Origin: Candidatus Geothermarchaeota archaeon
Lineage (GTDB): Archaea > Thermoproteota > Nitrososphaeria > Geothermarchaeales > JAUWBL01
DNA: 13,737 nucleotides
Assembly: GCA_030601715.1 (NCBI GenBank)
Contig: JAUWBL010000007.1
Coordinates: 1 to 13,737, forward strand
Reading direction: 5' to 3'
This document shows, piece after piece, positions 1 through 7,432 of the stretch. Below the pieces are notes generated by a model. The model worked only from the letters and a program-made list of their open reading frames with translations. It had not been told where the DNA came from and ran no database searches. Each line of letters opens with the position of its first letter. Position 1 is the stretch's first letter. The translations under genes were made by a program, and so were the position numbers.

Positions 1-291
1 TTCATCGAGGAAATCGGATCGAAGGTTCTCGCGCTCATCGACACAAGTCTGGAAGCGGTCGCGCGCATGGATAGCGGCCTAGCGAGGAAATTGCGCGAGA
101 AAGACGACGAGGTAGACGACATGTACCACAGATACTTGGAGGAATCGCTAACCGAAAGAAAGTACTCCATGCCGTGCCTCGCAGGAAACCTCTTCGCAGC
201 CCGACACCTCGAAAGGGTCGCGGACCACTGCGTCTACATGGGGGAATCGGTCATCTACGCCGTAACAGCTGAACGCGTAGTCCTAGGTTGA
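1..291 (+). CDS. phoU: PhoU-like phosphate regulator, C-terminal part (partial)
   Basis: The frame is open from the first base, so the gene begins outside the window; 96 residues are visible. The segment is a helical repeat: an acidic/basic helix with R-x-K-D-D-E-V-D-D, then a helix with the hallmark A-x-x-L-E-R-V-A-D-H around residues 66-76. That E-R-x-A-D-H pattern is the metal-binding signature of PhoU three-helix bundles. PhoU proteins act in the cytoplasm and hold down the Pst phosphate importer or its signalling when phosphate is plentiful; archaeal versions are often fused to an AbrB-like or other N-terminal domain that would lie off the left edge. The gene converges on the kinase gene downstream. 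The family assignment is good; the exact architecture and partner are not visible. Confidence 0.8.
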   Translation, partial: FIEEIGSKVLALIDTSLEAVARMDSGLARKLREKDDEVDDMYHRYLEESLTERKYSMPCLAGNLFAARHLERVADHCVYMGESVIYAVTAERVVLG

Positions 292-390
292 GGAGCAGAT
301 ACCATAGACACTGCCACACCATAGTAACAGCTTGACGCGGGGATATCCCTCAGAAACGTCAACTATGAACGCGTAATTCCCGGTTGAAGG
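270..390 (+). repeat. Degenerate repeats of the phoU 3' end
   Basis: The last bases of the PhoU-like gene (270-293, tgaacgcgta then tcc, ggttga and gg) recur about 96 bases further on at 366-390 (tgaacgcgta, then attcccggttgaagg). A weaker middle copy begins at 323 (agtaacagcttgacgcgg), resembling the bases just before copy one (262-276). This suggests a decayed short duplication around the stop codon. Only the first copy is in a coding frame. No function is evident. Confidence 0.45.
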
Positions 391-422
391 TCTGACGCCG
401 TGCAGAGATGAGCCGTCTTCGC

Positions 423-1745
423 TCAAGAGAAGAAGTCCTTGGGGAGAGAGCGAACCTCGACATTGTCTCCACTCAGTACCATTCTTCCCAAGAAGAGTCC
501 GCCCCAGCCTTCTGCGTCCCCCGGCCTCAGGAGGTGCATCTTCCCTCGCACCGGATCCAAGGCCAGAAGCTTCCCAACCCTCCAGTCCCCGTTCGTGATC
601 TGAAACCCGACGAGCAACCCCATCTCCCTCCCCGAAGAATACACATCAACCTGTAGGTCGCCAAATGGGAATTGCACCAGTCTGAGAGGTTCTCTGCTTG
701 CTCTATCGACGGCGAGCATCTTCACTTGGTTTCCCTTCTTCTCAGCGTAGGAAACATCAGCCCTCGACATCCCGACGTGTTTCACAACCATCTTGCGTAG
801 GGCGCCGCCGACTCTCCAAGCCGCCCCCTCAAAAAGCCCCGACCCTCCAATCTCCCTGCGACGGCAATCCACCGATTCGAGAACGAACTCGTTCTTCTGA
901 AAGTAGCTTCTGAGCTTTCTCTCCCTTATCCTCCTCCTTTGCCCTGACGACCGCTCGAAAGCGTCGGGGACCGGGGCGAAATGCGTCCGTATCTCGCCGT
1001 AGCCCGTTTTCTTGAGCTTCGTGATTTCTTTCACCAGAGGCTCGAGCTCGGAACTCTTCTGCAACAGCACTATTTCCCTCAATCCGAGCTGTTTGACCAC
1101 GCTCAGGACGTGATTGACTGCTCTGTCATCGGAAAGCCAACCATGCATCGTTGTGATGGTCGGTTGACAACCCAGTTCCTTAGAATACTTGTGTAATGCA
1201 GCGACGCCTTCCTCGAGCCGTGGCTCCACGCCGTGGGGTGAGGTTTCCCCCACAAAGAAAGTCCGAACAGTTTCACAGGCTTCGAGGGAGAGAAGATCCT
1301 CTGAGGGAACCGCCAGTCCGATGGTGCCGGGCACCCCCAGGTCGCCCTGCCCTGGGTCCGCGTCTATGACACCGACTTTCAGGCCGGCCCGCCTTCCACG
1401 ATTGAGAAGGAAGACGGTGAGGCTGGACTTTCCGGTGTCAGTGCCGCCGATGATGGCGAGATCCGTTTCCCTTGGAAGAACCCTTTCAGCGACTGACGAC
1501 CAGAACCTGCAACCTATTCCGTCCCTCCTCTCGACGAGACCCCCGGAGCCCAGCCTGACTTCTAGTTCAGCCCCTGTACCACCCGCTTCGACAGGGTACG
1601 CCCGGTATCTCTTCACGACCCCCCTATCGCCTGGGTGCATTCTCTTGCCGAATATCTCCACCTCTCCCCCCGTCACAACTACCACGGCGGAGCCCACAAC
1701 TAGGACGGCTTCTCCCGACCTCAAGGCAACGATTTCGGTGTGCAA
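423..1745 (-). CDS. Clp1/Grc3-type polynucleotide 5'-hydroxyl kinase
   Basis: Predicted ATP-dependent kinase that phosphorylates 5'-OH ends of RNA (or DNA), as in archaeal Clp1 and eukaryotic Clp1/Grc3, which act in tRNA splicing, rRNA processing and RNA repair. The order of parts fits: a beta-rich N-terminal domain (about residues 1-80), Walker A G-G-T-D-T-G-K-S-S near residue 100-108, then D-A-D-P-G-Q-G-D-L-G about 20 residues later, typical of this P-loop kinase branch, a basic lid-like segment rich in R-R-R-I-R-E-R-K, and a beta-rich C-terminal domain. The length, about 440, is normal. No ATG is available: TTG codons lie at 1751 and 1745; I chose 1745 because GAGGT sits five bases before it. 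The synthetase gene ends 134 bases upstream on the same strand, and no clear TATA box was seen, so co-transcription is possible. Confidence 0.88.
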   Translation of the reverse strand: MHTEIVALRSGEAVLVVGSAVVVVTGGEVEIFGKRMHPGDRGVVKRYRAYPVEAGGTGAELEVRLGSGGLVERRDGIGCRFWSSVAERVLPRETDLAIIGGTDTGKSSLTVFLLNRGRRAGLKVGVIDADPGQGDLGVPGTIGLAVPSEDLLSLEACETVRTFFVGETSPHGVEPRLEEGVAALHKYSKELGCQPTITTMHGWLSDDRAVNHVLSVVKQLGLREIVLLQKSSELEPLVKEITKLKKTGYGEIRTHFAPVPDAFERSSGQRRRIRERKLRSYFQKNEFVLESVDCRRREIGGSGLFEGAAWRVGGALRKMVVKHVGMSRADVSYAEKKGNQVKMLAVDRASREPLRLVQFPFGDLQVDVYSSGREMGLLVGFQITNGDWRVGKLLALDPVRGKMHLLRPGDAEGWGGLFLGRMVLSGDNVEVRSLPKDFFS

Positions 1746-1885
1746 GGTCAACCTCTACCGAGAAACTCGCTTCGATCTGGCAATCCGACCGTCAGAACAG
1801 TCGGGCTTCTTCCACTGCCTCCCCGCTTTCCAAGCCCAGTCTCTGCCAAGGGCTTGAGGGTGGCTTTCCTGCTACCTCCAATTCT

Positions 1886-4024
1886 TCAGATGCCTATGGC
1901 GATGCGGGCGTCGAGGGCCTTGGCTCCCCTCCCCTTCTCAAAGACCGTTAGGGGGTTGACATCGAGTTCCTGGATCACCGGGAAATCGGTGACGAGCTGG
2001 GATAGTCTCTGCAGGCATTCTGCAAGGGCGTCTGTGTCGGAGGGGTCTTCGCCTCGGAACCCGGAGAGGATCTTGCTGGCCTTGATGGAGCCTATCATGC
2101 CGTAGGCGCTCAGCTCCCGGATGGGGGCAAGTCGGAAGGTGACATCTCCGTAGGCTTCGACGTAGATGCCTCCCAAGCCGAACATGAGCAACGGGCCGAA
2201 CTTGGGATCCCGCTTCATCCCTATGATAGTCTCCTTGCCCCCCTTCACCATCTCCTGGACATTGACTCCCCAGACTTCCGCATCCGGCCTAGCTCCACTC
2301 ACCGCCTCCACGATTTCCTCGAAGGCCTGTCTAACCTCGTTCCCGCTTTCGAGACCCAATCGGATGCCCCCGACGTCCACCTTGTGTACTATGTCGGGAG
2401 ACGCCACCTTCAGTACCACGGGATACCCTATCTCCTCGGCAACACTCGTTGCCTCGTCCTTGGTTCGCGCCAGCCGATACTTCGGAAGAGGGAAACCGTA
2501 GGCGTCTAGGACCTCGAGGGCCTCAACCTCCGGTAGGAACCTGCGCTTGTCTCTTCTAGCCCTCGCTATGATCTCCTTCACCTTCTCCCTGTCGACGCTG
2601 AAGCTCTTGACCTGTGTTCGCGGTCGGGACAGCCAGTCCCAGTATTCATACATGGCAGCCAGGCTTCTGGCTGATGCCTCAGGGAACGCGAAGTGAGGGA
2701 CTCCGTTCTTCTCCAGAATCTTTACGCCACGGGAGACATCTACTATCCCCATAAAGCAGGTGAAGACCGGTTTCTCTCCTCTGCTCGCATACTTCACCGC
2801 AACCCTCGCTATCTCCTCGATGTCGGTCATAGCTTGGGGGGTGAGGATCACGACAATACTGTCAACGTTCTCATCTGCATAAGCGGCGGAGAGAGCCACC
2901 TCATACCGATCGTGCTGTGCATCTCCGATTAGATCCACGGGATTGTGGACGCTCGCGGCAGGAGGCAACCCCATCCTTAGCGCTTCCGCCGTGTCTTTGC
3001 TGAAGGATGCCAGCTCAAGACCGGACCTGACGACGGCGTCGGTGGCCATGATGCCTGGTCCACCAGCGTTGGTGACTATTGCCACTCTTCTTCCTCTGGG
3101 TAGGGGCTGGTTGGCGAAGCTGACGGCGTAGTCAAAGAGTTCTTCGATCGACTCCACACGCAGAACGCCGCTCTGCGCGAAGACGGCGTCGTAGGCCTCA
3201 TCCGAACCAGCCAGAGCCCCTGTGTGGGAGAGAGCAGCCTCTATCCCCGCGGTCGTCCTTCCGGACTTGATGGCTAGGATCGGCTTGCTGGTCTCCAGCT
3301 CGCCGGTTATGTCTCTCGCTATCCTGATGAAGCGATGACCCTCTTTGAGTTCCTCCAGGTACATTAGTATGACATCCGTGTTCGGATCCTGGCCCAGCAT
3401 GATGAGCAGATCGTTTTCGTCCACATCGGCCTTGTTGCCCATGCTGACGAACTTGGAGAACCCGATGTTCTTCCCCTTCGCGTAGTCGAGGATCGCTGTG
3501 CAGAGGGCCCCGCTTTGGGAGAGGAAGGCTATGTTCCCCTCTCTGGGCATGGTGGAAGCGAAGGAGGCGTTCAGCGAGATCCTAGGGTCCGTGTTTATCA
3601 GCCCCAGGCAGTTGGGGCCTAGGAGTCGTATTCCCTCTCTTCTCGCCGTCTTGGCAACCATGCGTTCGAGTTCGACCCCCTCCCCCCGTACCTCCTTGAA
3701 CCCCGCCGAGATGACAATGGCACCTTTCACACCCTTTTGACCACATTGACGGAGAACCTCTGGAACCGTCCTGCTGGGGGTCACGATCACCGCGAGCTCC
3801 AACGGGTCCGTCACGTCGAGAATGGAGGGATAACACTTGACCCCTAGGATGGACTTCGCCCGGAGGTTCACGGGGTATGCTATGCCCGTGTAGCCGTTTC
3901 GGATGATGTTGGCGAACACGCTTTGGCCTACGCTTCCTGCTTCCCTTGAGGCCCCTATGACCGCTAGGGAATCTGGATAGAAGAGAGGTTTCAGATCAGC
4001 CATCCGCGAGGTCGTGTCTTCCAT
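1886..4024 (-). CDS. acd: Acetyl-CoA synthetase (ADP-forming), fused alpha-beta
   Basis: Cytoplasmic enzyme that converts an acyl-CoA plus ADP and phosphate to the acid, CoA and ATP, the energy-saving step of peptide and sugar fermentation in many archaea. Residues 12-110 form a CoA-binding Rossmann domain (A-V-I-G-A-S). Two succinyl-CoA-ligase-like domains follow, with L-L-G-P-N-C-L-G at 134-141, S-Q-S-G-A at 169-173 and S-H-T-G-A at 266-270; H267 matches the phosphorylated histidine of the alpha subunit. The last 230 or so residues are an ATP-grasp beta part containing Y-P-V-V-L-K and S-P-D-I-V-H-K, whose histidine is the second phospho-transfer residue in this family. The fused order and 712-residue length are typical. 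GTGAGG lies four to five bases before the ATG. The acyl substrate cannot be told from sequence. Confidence 0.93.
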   Translation of the reverse strand: MEDTTSRMADLKPLFYPDSLAVIGASREAGSVGQSVFANIIRNGYTGIAYPVNLRAKSILGVKCYPSILDVTDPLELAVIVTPSRTVPEVLRQCGQKGVKGAIVISAGFKEVRGEGVELERMVAKTARREGIRLLGPNCLGLINTDPRISLNASFASTMPREGNIAFLSQSGALCTAILDYAKGKNIGFSKFVSMGNKADVDENDLLIMLGQDPNTDVILMYLEELKEGHRFIRIARDITGELETSKPILAIKSGRTTAGIEAALSHTGALAGSDEAYDAVFAQSGVLRVESIEELFDYAVSFANQPLPRGRRVAIVTNAGGPGIMATDAVVRSGLELASFSKDTAEALRMGLPPAASVHNPVDLIGDAQHDRYEVALSAAYADENVDSIVVILTPQAMTDIEEIARVAVKYASRGEKPVFTCFMGIVDVSRGVKILEKNGVPHFAFPEASARSLAAMYEYWDWLSRPRTQVKSFSVDREKVKEIIARARRDKRRFLPEVEALEVLDAYGFPLPKYRLARTKDEATSVAEEIGYPVVLKVASPDIVHKVDVGGIRLGLESGNEVRQAFEEIVEAVSGARPDAEVWGVNVQEMVKGGKETIIGMKRDPKFGPLLMFGLGGIYVEAYGDVTFRLAPIRELSAYGMIGSIKASKILSGFRGEDPSDTDALAECLQRLSQLVTDFPVIQELDVNPLTVFEKGRGAKALDARIAIGI

Positions 4025-4027
4025 TTT

Positions 4028-4034
4028 GCCTCAC
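4028..4034 (-). promoter_or_regulatory. Ribosome binding site of the acyl-CoA synthetase
   Basis: On the - strand, AAGTGAGGCAAAATG places a GTGAGG core a few bases before the ATG at 4024, which fixes that start. A possible weak TATA-like CCTATTTCC lies about 50 bases upstream of the ATG. Confidence 0.55.
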
Positions 4035-4110
4035 TTGGATTCCGGCGGGTCAAGATAGGTTCTGAACCGAGGGAAATAGGCGGCTAGGGTTTCCTTCCCC
4101 TCGTCTGAGC

Positions 4111-4539
4111 ATGAATAATCTAGCCCTCGAGCCCTTTGTATCTGGCACCATGGAAACTGAACTACAGTGGTTCGAGAACCCTGCCATAAGCTACAGCTCC
4201 GACGACCTCGAAGAGGTGGAGGCTGTACTAAAGAACTTCATCGTCGCCAACGGGAGGTACTACGGCGGAGGCCTGAAGCCTGCGCCGGAGGCGGAGCCTG
4301 ACGACGGGCTCTTCGACATAGTGACGATCGGCGACATAGGCTTCCTAGAGGTGGTGATGAACCTGAGGAAGTTCACTAAGGGCACCCACCTCTCGCACCC
4401 GAAGATCAGTCACTGGCGCGCCAAGAGAGTTGAGGCTTCCTCCGAAGAGCGCGTCCTGATCGAGATGGACGGGGAAGTCATAGGCACGCTGCCAGCGAGC
4501 TTCGAGGTGCTACCGATGGCTCTCAGGGTGAAGGTATAG
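4111..4539 (+). pseudogene. Diacylglycerol-kinase-like lipid kinase, C-terminal fragment
   Basis: The 142 residues match only the C-terminal beta-sandwich half of DagK/YegS/BmrU-type lipid kinases: V-A-N-G-R-Y-Y-G-G-G at 45-54, D-D-G-L-F-D at 64-69, G-T-H-L-S-H-P-K at 91-98 and D-G-E-V at 120-123. In complete enzymes (about 300 residues) the N-terminal half carries the G-G-D-G-T nucleotide-binding loop; here it is absent, and the frame is closed by a TGA a little upstream of the ATG at 4111 with no related sequence between. Similarity seems to begin around residue 11. The upstream space is the promoter region of the divergent synthetase gene. It is most simply a truncated gene remnant, though the intact frame with no internal stop leaves open a standalone domain. 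No ribosome site is evident. Confidence 0.72.
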
Positions 4540-4565
4540 CTAAGACGTCTGTGGGGGCTGGATAG

Positions 4566-5162
4566 CTAGAGCTTTAGAGCTATCTGTATCGCGGCTCTGA
4601 TGTCCTTCCCGAACCTCTTTTCTACGTGCGGATATGTCTTCGTCGTGCTTCTTTCATCGACTAGCTCTACCGTTACCTCTCCAGAGAGAGAACTAAGGAC
4701 GGTCTCGTGGATTTCCCGCCACCGCTGTCCCAACCCGATCCTTATCCTAACTTGTTGAGGCTCCAAGACGCTCATCAACTCACCTAACCATGTCAGAACC
4801 TCGCCAGGGCTGTTCGTGGCCACCCCATCTATCAGCTCACTTCCAACGAAGGCAGCGGTCCCTATCCTCTTCCCCGGATCGATACCCACTACCATGTTCC
4901 CCACCTCTCGGGGAGCCCTCCGAAGAAGATCGATCCGTCTTAGTAGCTCCCGATTCCGGAGCTTTGTGCTAACCCTCATTGTTCTGTAGCTTGGGGAAGC
5001 TTCGATGTGGTCTCGGTCCGTAAGGAGAAGCCGCCAGGACCCTCTATCGTTGGGATTGCTCACAAAATAGGCGGTGATCCCCGCTGCCCTTACGAGGGAA
5101 TGGATCCTCTCCCTAAGCTTGTCATCCGCGATTAGCAGACCCACTGAGACGTGCTCCCGCAT
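4566..5162 (-). CDS. RNase H-fold protein, RuvC/YqgF-like, with extra N-terminal domain
   Basis: The C-terminal half has the pattern of a RuvC/YqgF-type RNase H-like nuclease: V-V-G-I-D-P-G-K-R-I-G-T-A at 91-103 (first acidic residue D95), then E-L-V-D-E-R-S-T-T at 166-174, which looks like the V-D-E-R-x-T motif of YqgF, and K-D-I-R-A-A-I-Q-I-A at 186-195 (last acidic residue D187). These three sites form a plausible metal-binding set. The first 85 or so residues are a separate alpha/beta segment (V-G-L-L-I-A-D-D) with a basic R-R-x-x-L-L-R-R helix leading into the nuclease fold. YqgF enzymes trim pre-16S rRNA and RuvC cuts Holliday junctions; which substrate applies here is unknown. ATG start at 5162. 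The gene diverges from proline dehydrogenase across 240-275 bases. The fold call is good; the function is open. Confidence 0.72.
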   Translation of the reverse strand: MREHVSVGLLIADDKLRERIHSLVRAAGITAYFVSNPNDRGSWRLLLTDRDHIEASPSYRTMRVSTKLRNRELLRRIDLLRRAPREVGNMVVGIDPGKRIGTAAFVGSELIDGVATNSPGEVLTWLGELMSVLEPQQVRIRIGLGQRWREIHETVLSSLSGEVTVELVDERSTTKTYPHVEKRFGKDIRAAIQIALKL

Positions 5163-5249
5163 CCTGAATCTATCCCTCGCTCTCTCGATTGAAATGCTTT
5201 CGGTTCCTCGTAGGGAAAGACCACCGACGCCACCAGCCGTGATTTTCAG

Positions 5250-5263
5250 AGAGAGGTCTCTCT
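5250..5263. repeat. Palindrome AGAGAG-GT-CTCTCT in divergent intergenic region
   Basis: A perfect 6-base inverted repeat with a 2-base spacer lies between the divergent RNase H-like and proline dehydrogenase genes. It is a candidate operator, with no known match. Confidence 0.45.
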
Positions 5264-5272
5264 ACGTTCAGC

Positions 5273-5297
5273 GTGAAACTGGTCGCAGTTTGTTCAC
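5273..5297. repeat. Inverted repeat GTGA-AACTG-GTCG-CAGTT-TCAC
   Basis: The arms AAACTG and CAGTTT pair perfectly across GTCG, and outer GTGA/TCAC extend the symmetry with a short bulge on one side. It lies about 90 bases before the TATA-like box of proline dehydrogenase, where an activator or repressor could bind. It could equally form a hairpin in RNA. Confidence 0.45.
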
Positions 5298-5380
5298 TCC
5301 TCGACGCTGAGTCGGCTACGAAGACATTACTTATCTTAGGGCTCTCCACTTGCATGGTTTGCTCATCGAGGCTATCTTCC

Positions 5381-5390
5381 TTTATCTAAT
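5381..5390 (+). promoter_or_regulatory. TATA-like box for proline dehydrogenase
   Basis: TTTATCTAAT lies about 50 bases before the GTG at 5438. The expected transcription start, about 25 bases downstream (near 5410), falls after the TTG at 5405, so the GTG is the better start. Confidence 0.4.
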
Positions 5391-5437
5391 CATCGTACCC
5401 TCCTTTGTGTATCTTTCTCTTCCTCCGTTGCGATGAG

Positions 5438-6277
5438 GTGGGCACCGTTTTCGCTTTCTTAGTCAGGCGCTGGATAGCTGGCGAAAAGATGGAGGACGCT
5501 CTGCGGAAGGCCAAGGAGTTCAACGAAGACAGGATGACCGTCCTGCTCAACCAGCTAGGCGAAAACGTTCTGCAGACGAAGCCCGCTGAGAGAGCGGTTT
5601 CGGACTACAGAGAGTTGCTCTCCGCCATCGCAGATAGGGGGATACGTGGGTGCATATCGGTCAAGCTGACCCAGCTCGGACTCACCTTCGACAAAGCGCT
5701 TTGCCTGAGGGGTCTGCGAACTATTGTTGGGGACGCGAAGAGATCTGGTACAATGGTCTGGTTAGACATGGAGGATTCCCGGTTCACCGACGACACCCTT
5801 GAGGTGTACTTTGACCTCTTGGACGAATACGACGGAGTGGCGGTGTGCATCCAGGGCAACCTCAAGCGAAGCGAAGGCGACATAAGGAGGATCCTGGCCC
5901 GGAATGGCAGGATAAGGCTCGACAAAGGAGCGAACAGGGAAGACCCTGAAATAGCATATCGCACCAAGGAGGAGGTCAACCAGAACTTCGGGAAGCTGAT
6001 GGAGTTGCTTTTCAAGGAAGGGGAAAGGTTTGCCATTGGCTCCCACGACGATGGGTTTGTGAATAGAGCCGTTGAGCTGAACCGAGACTATGGAAGGGAT
6101 TTGGAGTTCCAGCTCCTCATGGGGATACGGGACGACCTGAAGCGGCAACTCGTGGAGAAGGGACACCGAGTCAGCGTCTACATCCCCTATGGAAAGGGGT
6201 GGATGGCCTACATCTACAGGAGAATACGGGAGAAGCCCGGCAACATACTTCTGGTTGCCCGCTCCCTGCTTCCGTGA
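5438..6277 (+). CDS. Proline dehydrogenase (monofunctional)
   Basis: Flavoenzyme that oxidises proline to pyrroline-5-carboxylate and passes electrons to the membrane chain or another carrier. The 279 residues follow the PutA/PRODH TIM barrel: W-I-A-G-E-K at 12-17 (usual F-V-A-G-E-T), L-G-E-N at 40-43, S-V-K-L-T-Q-L-G-L at 74-82, D-M-E-D-S at 110-114, C-I-Q-G-N-L at 137-142, R-L-D-K-G-A at 160-165 (usual R-L-V-K-G-A), G-S-H-D-D at 201-205, and the C-terminal E-F-Q-L-L-M-G and Y-I-P-Y-G-K-G-W with R-R at 261-262, which in this family hold flavin and proline carboxylate. The frame can extend to TTG at 5405, but that lies before the predicted transcript start; ATG 5489 would cut conserved residues. 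No pyrroline-5-carboxylate dehydrogenase gene is in the window. Confidence 0.88.
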   Translation: MGTVFAFLVRRWIAGEKMEDALRKAKEFNEDRMTVLLNQLGENVLQTKPAERAVSDYRELLSAIADRGIRGCISVKLTQLGLTFDKALCLRGLRTIVGDAKRSGTMVWLDMEDSRFTDDTLEVYFDLLDEYDGVAVCIQGNLKRSEGDIRRILARNGRIRLDKGANREDPEIAYRTKEEVNQNFGKLMELLFKEGERFAIGSHDDGFVNRAVELNRDYGRDLEFQLLMGIRDDLKRQLVEKGHRVSVYIPYGKGWMAYIYRRIREKPGNILLVARSLLP

Positions 6278-6351
6278 GTCCGACGCGGGAACAATAGGAG
6301 AGATGAAACAAAGAGGAAGAGTGGGTTCCTAGAAGCGATGGTGTCCTAAAG

Positions 6352-6996
6352 CTGTCGGAGTCCATAACTATCGAGAGACTTACCGAACTCCTGTTTAACG
6401 ACACCCGTCTCGAGGCTTCAGGGGCCTTCGGCATCCTCCACGGGCCCCCCAGCGGGAGAAAGTCGGAGGTCGCCCTGAGTCTGGCAATGGGCCTAGCCGC
6501 GAAGGGCGTGGTGGCCCACTATCTGGATGTCAACTTCTCACTGGTCCCCGACTACATTCTTTCGGAGCTTCACAAGGAGGACGAGCTACCCGTCAGGATC
6601 TACAGACCCGAGGAACCTACCCAGGCGGAGAAGGTGCTAGAGATACTAGCTTCAGAGACCTTGACCCACCCCGAGTTGATCATCCTCGACTCTCTGATCC
6701 TTATGGGGAGGGTCGCGCTGCTGAGAGATCTGGAGGTGGATCCCGTCTACGTCTTCGCCCTGATGAGAAAGTTCGCTCTGAAGCCTCAAAAGAGGGCTGT
6801 GGTAATCCTCGAAACGAGGATGCGCAACGTTTCCCAAGCCTCCGTCGTGAAGCAGTTCACGAAACACATAGATTTCATCGCGAAGAGCGCCATGGTAGCC
6901 GGCGGAGCACTCTCCATCTCAGTGTCCCACACCCCTTTCACAGATGTGAAGCTGTGCAGGATAGAGGCGAGCGATCTTCCGACCGCCCTACTTTAG
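6352..6996 (+). CDS. RecA/RadB-like P-loop ATPase with altered Walker A
   Basis: The layout is that of the single-domain RecA core used by RadB and RadA paralogs, cytoplasmic proteins that aid recombination. A lead-in I-E-R-L-T-E-L-L is followed by F-G-I-L-H-G-P-P-S-G-R-K-S-E at 26-39, then a beta strand H-Y-L-D-V-N and Walker B L-I-I-L-D-S at 109-114. The glycine normally just before the P-loop lysine is arginine (G-P-P-S-G-R-K-S), though K37 and S38 remain, so nucleotide binding may be weakened. The first ATG (6487) lies after Walker A and would give an implausible 169-residue product. Upstream, the frame is open to 6307 but offers only CTG (6352) and other rare codons. An ATG at 6303 behind AGGAG is in another frame. 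Numbering assumes 6352. The fold is fairly sure, the exact role is not. Confidence 0.68.
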   Translation: MSESITIERLTELLFNDTRLEASGAFGILHGPPSGRKSEVALSLAMGLAAKGVVAHYLDVNFSLVPDYILSELHKEDELPVRIYRPEEPTQAEKVLEILASETLTHPELIILDSLILMGRVALLRDLEVDPVYVFALMRKFALKPQKRAVVILETRMRNVSQASVVKQFTKHIDFIAKSAMVAGGALSISVSHTPFTDVKLCRIEASDLPTALL

Positions 6997-7003
6997 GATC
7001 GCC

Positions 7004-7423
7004 CTAGAAGCAGGGCATCTTGGCTGTGCACACGATGGATGTGATGGCTAGGAGGGCGATTAGGAACAGGACCAGCCCTATCGAAAAGAGGCCCGTGTCT
7101 AACGTTCTCTTTGTAGCGCCCCTTCCCATGAAGAGAATGCCGAGGAAGGTGAGGCCGTTCAAAATAAAGTACAGGGTGGTTTCGCCTGGCGACTGGGATG
7201 TGGTCGTCTTCGCAAACATACCAGAAAAAGGGTTGTTTAGAGCTATGATGCCCCCACTGATGAGGAAGATCGTTAGCGTGGTCACCGCAAAGACCGCCAG
7301 TGTCTGAGCTGAGAGAAGCGTGGATTTCTCAAGCCTTTTCCCGATTCTGAAGTAGAGAGAGTCAGAGATCTTCTCGATTCGGCGTCTGAACCGCTCGTAC
7401 AGGATGGTGTTCTCTTCCGACAT
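7004..7423 (-). CDS. Small three-helix membrane protein, unknown
   Basis: The 139 residues begin with a basic, probably cytoplasmic helix (R-F-R-R-R-I-E-K, R-I-G-K-R-L-E-K, residues 11-33). Three hydrophobic segments follow at about 35-62, 83-102 and 112-134, with a G-A-T-K-R-T basic loop between the second and third and a polar Ser/Thr/Gln loop between the first and second. I do not recognise the family. ATG at 7423 has GAGGCG just before it, made from the stop of the preceding gene (TGAGGCG), nine bases apart, so it is the last gene of a short - strand operon with the Cys3His protein. It converges on the RadB-like gene, leaving only seven bases between their stops. Confidence 0.75.
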   Translation of the reverse strand: MSEENTILYERFRRRIEKISDSLYFRIGKRLEKSTLLSAQTLAVFAVTTLTIFLISGGIIALNNPFSGMFAKTTTSQSPGETTLYFILNGLTFLGILFMGRGATKRTLDTGLFSIGLVLFLIALLAITSIVCTAKMPCF

Positions 7424-7432
7424 GCGTTCGCC

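Noticed and set aside
1189..1857. Long + strand frame opposite the Clp1/Grc3 kinase
   Set aside because: It is rich in Ser, Pro, Thr and Arg with no family features, and lies opposite a clear kinase gene; it is a shadow of that gene's codon bias.
5170..5355. 61-residue - strand frame between the RNase H-like gene and proline dehydrogenase
   Set aside because: It covers the divergent promoter region and both inverted repeats, and its composition (many Ser, Arg, Trp) is not protein-like.
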